A program made the position numbers and the translations under genes. 28,154 nt of DNA from an uncultured Kangiella sp. Lineage in GTDB: Bacteria; Pseudomonadota; Gammaproteobacteria; Enterobacterales; DSM-103792. The notes under the pieces were generated by a model. It did not search any database. It saw only the letters and a program-made list of their open reading frames with translations, and was not told the origin of the DNA. Shown here one piece after another: positions 24,552 through 28,154 of the stretch. Within the stretch, counting starts at the first letter, position 1. Every line of letters starts with the position of its first letter. The stretch spans positions 1 through 28,154 of the forward strand of contig CAMLNB010000014.1 in assembly GCA_946481205.1 (NCBI GenBank). The letters run 5' to 3'.

Positions 24552-25673
24552 ATGAAAGGTTTTGTTCGGGTTTTGCCCGTTTTGGCCGTGTTTGGCCTGT
24601 CTGGATGCGGTTGGTTGTACGGTAAGGATGGTTTGATCCGCGATACCGAGCATGACTACCTGAATGCGCGCCAAAGCGCGCCACTGCAGATGCCGGCCCA
24701 GCTGGCCGGTTTTCAGCCGAAAGACCAATACCCGGTGCCACCGTTGGGTGCCAAAGGTGCGCAAGCTCCGGTCGGCGAAGCGCTGGACGTTTCCCCGCCA
24801 GCCTTGGTGTTGTCGTCGGGTGACGGCGTCAACGGCATTCAAGAAGCCGTGATACCGCAGGCGTTGATCGTCGGCGAAGACAGCCAGCTCTGGCAGCGGC
24901 TGAATGACTTTCTGGCCAGCAACACCATTGCCGTCGAGCAGCAGGATGAGGGCCGCGGTCAGCTGGTTACCGGCTGGGTGCAAACCGAAGAGATTGGCTG
25001 GTTCCGTGACTGGATTATCGGTGACGACATCGAAGCCTACCGTTGGCAATACCAGTTCAATATCCAGCCGGGCGAGCGGCCGAACGAGCGGCTGATCTCG
25101 GCTCAGGCTGTCAAAGCCGAAGCGCTGAACGAGGATGAGGGCTGGCAGGCCATGCCGGCGACGCGTCGCAACAGCGTCGACATCCTGAATCAGTTCCTCG
25201 GTTATTACGACGAGCAAAAGACCAAGGCGGCCCGGGCACGGGTGCTGGCTGCTCGTGCAGGTATCACCGTCGAGCTGTGGCAAAACGAAGCCAACCAGAC
25301 CGGTTTGCTGGCGCAGTCCGGTATCGACAACGTTTGGGAAGCCACGCCGGCGGTGCTGGAGCGGCTGGGCTTCATCCAGGAAGACAAGGACACCACCAAG
25401 CGGTTGTATTACTTCAAGCTTGAGGAAGGCGAAGAGGGCGGTTTCTGGGATTGGCTGTTCGGCGACGACCGCGATGACCAAGTCCGATTGGAACTGGAGC
25501 CGGGCGAGTACTTGGTCCAGTTGAATGCCGTTGGCGATCGGACTGGCCTGCTGTTCAGCAAGGCCGATGGCGATGCGCTGGACGCCGCCACCATGACCAA
25601 GCTGTTCCCGGTGTTGTCCGATGCGTTTGCCGAGCGCCGCCAACAGGTGCTGCTGGACGGCCGTCGCCGCTGA
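24552..25673 (+). CDS. bamC: Outer-membrane assembly lipoprotein BamC
   Basis: BamC is a lipoprotein subunit of the beta-barrel assembly machinery. The signal sequence ends in lipobox LSGC with lipidated Cys19. The long unstructured stretch that contacts BamD follows (about 20-90), with DTEHDYLNARQSAPLQMP, a BamC hallmark (YLxA...L.vP). Two helix-grip domains cover about 95-225 and 235-370, the first including LWQRLNDFLASNTIAVEQQD. At 373 residues it is somewhat longer than E. coli BamC, with acidic insertions such as EEGEEGGFWDWLFGDDRDD. Its position directly after dapA supports the call. Confidence 0.93.
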   Translation: MKGFVRVLPVLAVFGLSGCGWLYGKDGLIRDTEHDYLNARQSAPLQMPAQLAGFQPKDQYPVPPLGAKGAQAPVGEALDVSPPALVLSSGDGVNGIQEAVIPQALIVGEDSQLWQRLNDFLASNTIAVEQQDEGRGQLVTGWVQTEEIGWFRDWIIGDDIEAYRWQYQFNIQPGERPNERLISAQAVKAEALNEDEGWQAMPATRRNSVDILNQFLGYYDEQKTKAARARVLAARAGITVELWQNEANQTGLLAQSGIDNVWEATPAVLERLGFIQEDKDTTKRLYYFKLEEGEEGGFWDWLFGDDRDDQVRLELEPGEYLVQLNAVGDRTGLLFSKADGDALDAATMTKLFPVLSDAFAERRQQVLLDGRRR

Positions 25674-25682
25674 GTCTGAGCG

Positions 25683-26444
25683 ATGCGCCTCGCCTGTCTG
25701 GGCAGTGGCAGCAAGGGCAATGGCCTGTTGGTCGCCCACGGCGACCAACAGCTGCTGATTGACTGCGGCTTCACGCTGGCCGAGACCGAGAGCCGGTTGG
25801 CTCGGCTCGGGGTCGAGCCCGGCCAGCTCAGCGCCATCCTGGTGACGCATGAGCACAGCGACCATATCGGCGGCGTTGGCGCTCTGGCGCGCAAGTACGA
25901 CTTGCCGGTCTGGATGAGCCGGGGTAGCCATCTCGCCGGCCGCTGTGGCACAATCCGCGCCCTTAAATTTCTGTCTGCGGAAGAACCCGTCCTCTTCGGG
26001 GGGATTCGGGTTTTTCCGTTTTCGGTTCCGCACGATGCGCGTGAGCCTTTGCAGTTTGTTTTCGAAACGGCGCAGGTGCGTTTTGCCTTGCTGACCGATG
26101 CCGGTTGCAGCACGCCATTTCTGCTGCAGCAACTCGGTGGTTGTGATGCGCTGATGCTCGAGTGCAATCACGATGAAAACTTGCTGCATGGCGGTCGGTA
26201 TCCGCCGGCGTTGAAACGGCGAGTCGGCGGTGCTTACGGGCATCTGAGTAACCGACAGGCCGCCGAGATTTTGCGCAACAGTGATCGCAGTCGATTGAAG
26301 TGGTTGATCGCCGCGCACTTGAGCGAAGAGAACAATCGACCTGAGCTAGCCCGAGCGGCACTGGCTGAGGTTATTGGTTGGTCGCCGGAACAGATCCAGG
26401 TGGCCGATCAGCACACCGGTTTTGAATGGCTGACGCTGGCGTAG
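25683..26444 (+). CDS. MBL-fold metallohydrolase, YycJ/VicX-like
   Basis: A 253-residue metallo-beta-lactamase-fold hydrolase. The opening LACLGSGSKGNGLLV and LLIDCGF and the metal-binding motif THEHSDH (residues 55-61) are typical of YycJ-type enzymes. Later ligands are seen in LLTDAGC and MLECNHDENLL, and a histidine lies in LIAAHLSEENNRPE. YycJ-like proteins are thought to be nucleases in DNA repair, though the substrate is unsettled. It follows bamC by 9 bases and precedes purC, the order found in many gammaproteobacteria. The coding sequence contains a terminator-like hairpin. Confidence 0.9.
   Translation: MRLACLGSGSKGNGLLVAHGDQQLLIDCGFTLAETESRLARLGVEPGQLSAILVTHEHSDHIGGVGALARKYDLPVWMSRGSHLAGRCGTIRALKFLSAEEPVLFGGIRVFPFSVPHDAREPLQFVFETAQVRFALLTDAGCSTPFLLQQLGGCDALMLECNHDENLLHGGRYPPALKRRVGGAYGHLSNRQAAEILRNSDRSRLKWLIAAHLSEENNRPELARAALAEVIGWSPEQIQVADQHTGFEWLTLA
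25985..26016 (+). terminator. Terminator-like hairpin inside the MBL-fold gene
   Basis: The outer stem AACCCG (25985-25990) pairs with CGGGTT (26008-26013) and an inner C/T-rich by G-rich stem is closed by a C(TTCG)G tetraloop (25995-26000). TTTTT ends at 26016. It lies about 300 bases into a coding region, so it may be only a by-product of codon choice. Confidence 0.4.
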
Positions 26445-26452
26445 CGCATCGC

Positions 26453-26472
26453 AAACGCCGCGTTTTTTTTTT
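26453..26472 (+). terminator. Weak terminator-like element before purC
   Basis: AAACG-CCG-CGTTT forms a short 5-bp stem directly followed by a run of ten T bases. The stem is small, so readthrough into purC is likely. Confidence 0.4.
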
Positions 26473-26489
26473 AACCAATGGTGAACACC

Positions 26490-27200
26490 ATGCAGAAGTT
26501 GCAGGAACTCTACCGCGGCAAGGCCAAATCGGTTTACAGCTGCGAGCTCGCCGACCACGTGATCATGCATTACCGCAATGACACCTCGGCCTTCGATGGC
26601 CAGAAAGTCGCGCAGCTGGATCGCAAAGGCATGGTGAACAACAAGTTCAACGCCTTCATCATGACCAAGCTGGCCGCCGCGGGCATTCCGAGCCACTTCG
26701 TCAAACTGCTGAATGACACTGACAGCTTGGTCAAGAAGCTGACCATGGTGCCGGTCGAGTGCGTGGTCCGTAACGTTGCCGCTGGTTCGATCACCCGTCG
26801 TCTTGGTGTGCAGGAAGGCATGGAACTGAATCCGCCGACCTTCGAATTCTTTTTGAAGAACGACGAACTGCACGACCCGATGGTCAACGAATACCACATC
26901 CGTTCATTCGGCTGGGCCACCGACGCCGAAGTCGCCCGGATGAAAGAGCTGACCTTCAAAGTTAACGACGTGCTGAAAGCCGCGTTCGATGAAGCCGGCA
27001 TGATCCTGGTCGACTACAAGCTTGAGTTCGGTCGTTTGAATGGCGAAATCGTGCTCGGCGATGAGTTCTCGCCGGACGGTTGCCGTCTGTGGGACAAAGC
27101 GACCCGCAAGAAGTTGGACAAAGACCGCTTCCGTCAGGGCCTCGGCGGTGTCGTAGAAGCGTATGAAGAAGTCGCTCAGCGCCTCGGCGTACCGCTCTGA
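26490..27200 (+). CDS. purC: Phosphoribosylaminoimidazole-succinocarboxamide synthase
   Basis: PurC joins aspartate to CAIR using ATP in purine synthesis. The 236-residue product, starting [17 protein letters not shown], has the length of E. coli PurC (237). Nucleotide and substrate motifs are present: [16 protein letters not shown] sequence near 28-40, [10 protein letters not shown] near 50, [14 protein letters not shown] near 87-100, [12 protein letters not shown] near 125 and VDYKLEFG near 170. An upstream in-frame ATG at 26478 would add four residues, but the ATG at 26490 has a GGTGA just upstream and gives the family N-terminus, so it is preferred. Confidence 0.97.
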   Translation: MQKLQELYRGKAKSVYSCELADHVIMHYRNDTSAFDGQKVAQLDRKGMVNNKFNAFIMTKLAAAGIPSHFVKLLNDTDSLVKKLTMVPVECVVRNVAAGSITRRLGVQEGMELNPPTFEFFLKNDELHDPMVNEYHIRSFGWATDAEVARMKELTFKVNDVLKAAFDEAGMILVDYKLEFGRLNGEIVLGDEFSPDGCRLWDKATRKKLDKDRFRQGLGGVVEAYEEVAQRLGVPL

Positions 27201-27216
27201 TTTGAGTGCGGTATCG

Positions 27217-27247
27217 GAAAAGCCTTTCGCGTCGCGCAAGGCTTTTC
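27217..27247 (+). terminator. Terminator after purC
   Basis: GAAAAGCCTT (27217-27226) pairs with AAGGCTTTTC (27238-27247) around an 11-base loop. The T-run is mostly inside the stem and the tail is ATTTG, so termination may be partial. The right arm overlaps the -35 region of the tRNA promoter. Confidence 0.75.
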
Positions 27248-27271
27248 ATTTGCAAAGAAAATCCGCATAAT
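27243..27271 (+). promoter_or_regulatory. Promoter of the tRNA-Ser transcript
   Basis: TTTTCA (27243-27248) and CATAAT (27266-27271) are spaced by 17 bases. The GC-rich discriminator GCGCGCCCC that follows is typical of growth-controlled stable-RNA promoters. The predicted start is near 27278, about 120 bases before the tRNA. Confidence 0.6.
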
Positions 27272-27277
27272 GCGCGC

Positions 27278-27396
27278 CCCGCTTGGTCAGGTCCTGCCGG
27301 TCAGCTGAGTGGGGCATTGTTCGGTCCGGCGCCCGCTGGTACACCGAACAAACAAGATGTCGAATGACCCGCTTCATCTTGCTGCAGTACCGTCAC
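27278..27396 (+). ncRNA. Structured leader upstream of tRNA-Ser: three adjacent hairpins
   Basis: Three stems follow each other with one base between them: GCCCCGCT/AGTGGGGC (27276-27283 with 27308-27315, one G-T pair), TTGTTCGGT/ACCGAACAA (27317-27325 with 27343-27351) and CAAGATG/CATCTTG (27353-27359 with 27375-27381). The first begins at the predicted transcript start and the last ends 15 bases before the tRNA. It may be a 5' leader removed by RNase P or a separate small RNA. It matches no RNA family that I recognise. Confidence 0.5.
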
Positions 27397-27487
<91 letters not shown>

Positions 27488-27813
27488 TTTTTCCCGAAGC
27501 AAATTCACTTACAGCACTCACTTAATCTGCCCGAAGTTTCTGAGGGTGGGTGAGAAGTCACGCGGGTTCGACAAATGCGCGGGAAAGCGCATTTGCGCGG
27601 CGTAGCCGCCCGTAGGGGCGGCGCACGCGGATGTACGTCGACGCTCCGATCCTGGTTATCATCTCTTCCGGCACTCCCTATCCATCTCAGCATTTCCTTC
27701 GAAACCAACGCTGAGTTTTGTACTTTCATTGCCTAGAGCACGAATCCGGCAGTTGTTTTTCCCATCGCATCGCGGCATCGTACCGCTCCTGACTTTATTC
27801 GAACTTGCATGCG
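27488..27813 (+). other. 326-base stretch with no gene
   Basis: No credible reading frame is present; short open frames here have no start signal or familiar protein. A hairpin AAATGCGC/GCGCATTT lies at 27573-27594, followed closely by the REP-like element listed separately. The right half is less GC-rich than the coding regions around it and should hold the promoter of the DUF350 gene, though no clear -35/-10 pair was found. Confidence 0.6.
27602..27622 (+). repeat. REP-like palindrome
   Basis: The tetranucleotide GTAG at 27602-27605 leads into the palindrome GCCGCCC-GTAG-GGGCGGC (27605-27622). A GTAG head in front of a GC-rich palindrome is the layout of REP elements moved by RAYT transposases. 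Only one copy is in this window, so repetition is not shown. Confidence 0.4.
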
Positions 27814-28154
27814 ATGGATCTGCCTACTTACCTCGCCGGGCTGCCGGCTTTTCTGTCCTATTTCGCCGTCGCTGTTGCGCTAACGGTGGTGTTCTGTGTT
27901 GGCTACACCTGGCTGACACCGCACCATGAATGGACCTTGATACGACAAGGTGTGCCGGCGGCATCGCTGGCTTTTTCTGGCAGCCTGCTGGGTTTCGTGT
28001 TGCCGCTGGCGAGTGCCATTGCCCATTCAGTCAATCTGCTGGACTGCCTGTTGTGGGGTGGCATTGCTTTGCTGGTGCAGTGGTTGGTATTTCTGGCGCT
28101 GCGTGTACTGCTGCGCGAGCTGCCGCAGCGGATCAGCAACAACGATATGGCTGC
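27814..28154 (+). CDS. DUF350 membrane protein (partial, cut by window edge)
   Basis: From the ATG at 27814 the frame is open to the window end, giving 113 complete codons. The product has hydrophobic segments at about residues 12-32, 46-70 and 74-100 (for example SLLGFVLPLASAIAHS, then WGGIALLVQWLVFLAL), the pattern of DUF350/YjfL proteins, whose function is unknown. These often precede a second gene for a DUF1190 or polyamine-type enzyme, which would lie beyond the edge. No clear ribosome binding site is visible; an ATG at 27809 is in another frame. Confidence 0.8.
   Translation, partial: MDLPTYLAGLPAFLSYFAVAVALTVVFCVGYTWLTPHHEWTLIRQGVPAASLAFSGSLLGFVLPLASAIAHSVNLLDCLLWGGIALLVQWLVFLALRVLLRELPQRISNNDMA

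Noticed and set aside
23553..26318. 921-codon open frame on the minus strand
   Set aside because: It lies antisense to dapA, bamC and the MBL gene, all clearly identified, so it is a shadow.
27505..27729. 74-codon open frame on the minus strand after the tRNA
   Set aside because: It covers the two hairpins, has no start signal, and its product looks like translated GC-rich noncoding sequence.

Overview
The window looks like chromosomal DNA of a free-living gammaproteobacterium of about 60% GC. The evidence is the gene content: BamC, GcvR, BepA, a TusA-family protein, a PIN-PhoH protein and PurC. From memory, the blocks arsC/wrbA/DUF2069/yihY/TlpA and bepA/tusA/bcp/gcvR/dapA/bamC/MBL/purC/tRNA-Ser resemble gene order in Pseudomonas and relatives. 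The genus cannot be named from the sequence alone. I see no insertion sequence, prophage, integrase, CRISPR array or rRNA.

Layout. 1-1330: tail of an unidentified gene, then aroC and a strong bidirectional terminator. 1348-2707 (minus): arsC-like, wrbA and a DUF2069 membrane protein in one tight operon. 2794-3984: a YihY/BrkB membrane protein, ending at a 36-bp perfectly palindromic terminator shared with the convergent 4073-5779 gene, a large protein with a PilZ-like C-terminal part. 5944-6405: a TlpA-like thioredoxin lipoprotein.

6541-16571 is the most interesting region: ten tightly packed, mostly overlapping genes on one strand. In order they are a small secreted coiled-coil protein, a 629-aa periplasmic TPR/coiled-coil protein, a 955-aa TPR lipoprotein, a 218-aa TPR lipoprotein, a small secreted protein, a MotA/TolQ/ExbB channel protein, two ExbD/TolR proteins, a TonB-like protein with an AgmX/PglI-type C-terminus, and an ApbE flavin transferase. 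The parts list parallels the Myxococcus AglRQS-Glt machinery: a proton channel, TPR envelope proteins and TonB-like periplasm-spanning proteins. The first ExbD-like protein has Asn where the proton-carrying Asp is expected, while the second keeps Asp. A 699-aa membrane PAS/GAF sensor with no visible output domain follows.

18758-27200 is housekeeping: bepA (minus), tusA-like, phoH (minus), bcp (minus), gcvR (minus), then dapA, bamC, an MBL-fold hydrolase and purC on the plus strand. The gcvR-dapA gap holds nested inverted repeats overlapping the probable dapA -35 box.

27217-28154: the purC terminator, a stable-RNA-type promoter, a leader that can fold into three adjacent hairpins, tRNA-Ser(CGA), a noncoding stretch with a REP-like palindrome, and the start of a DUF350 membrane protein cut by the window edge.
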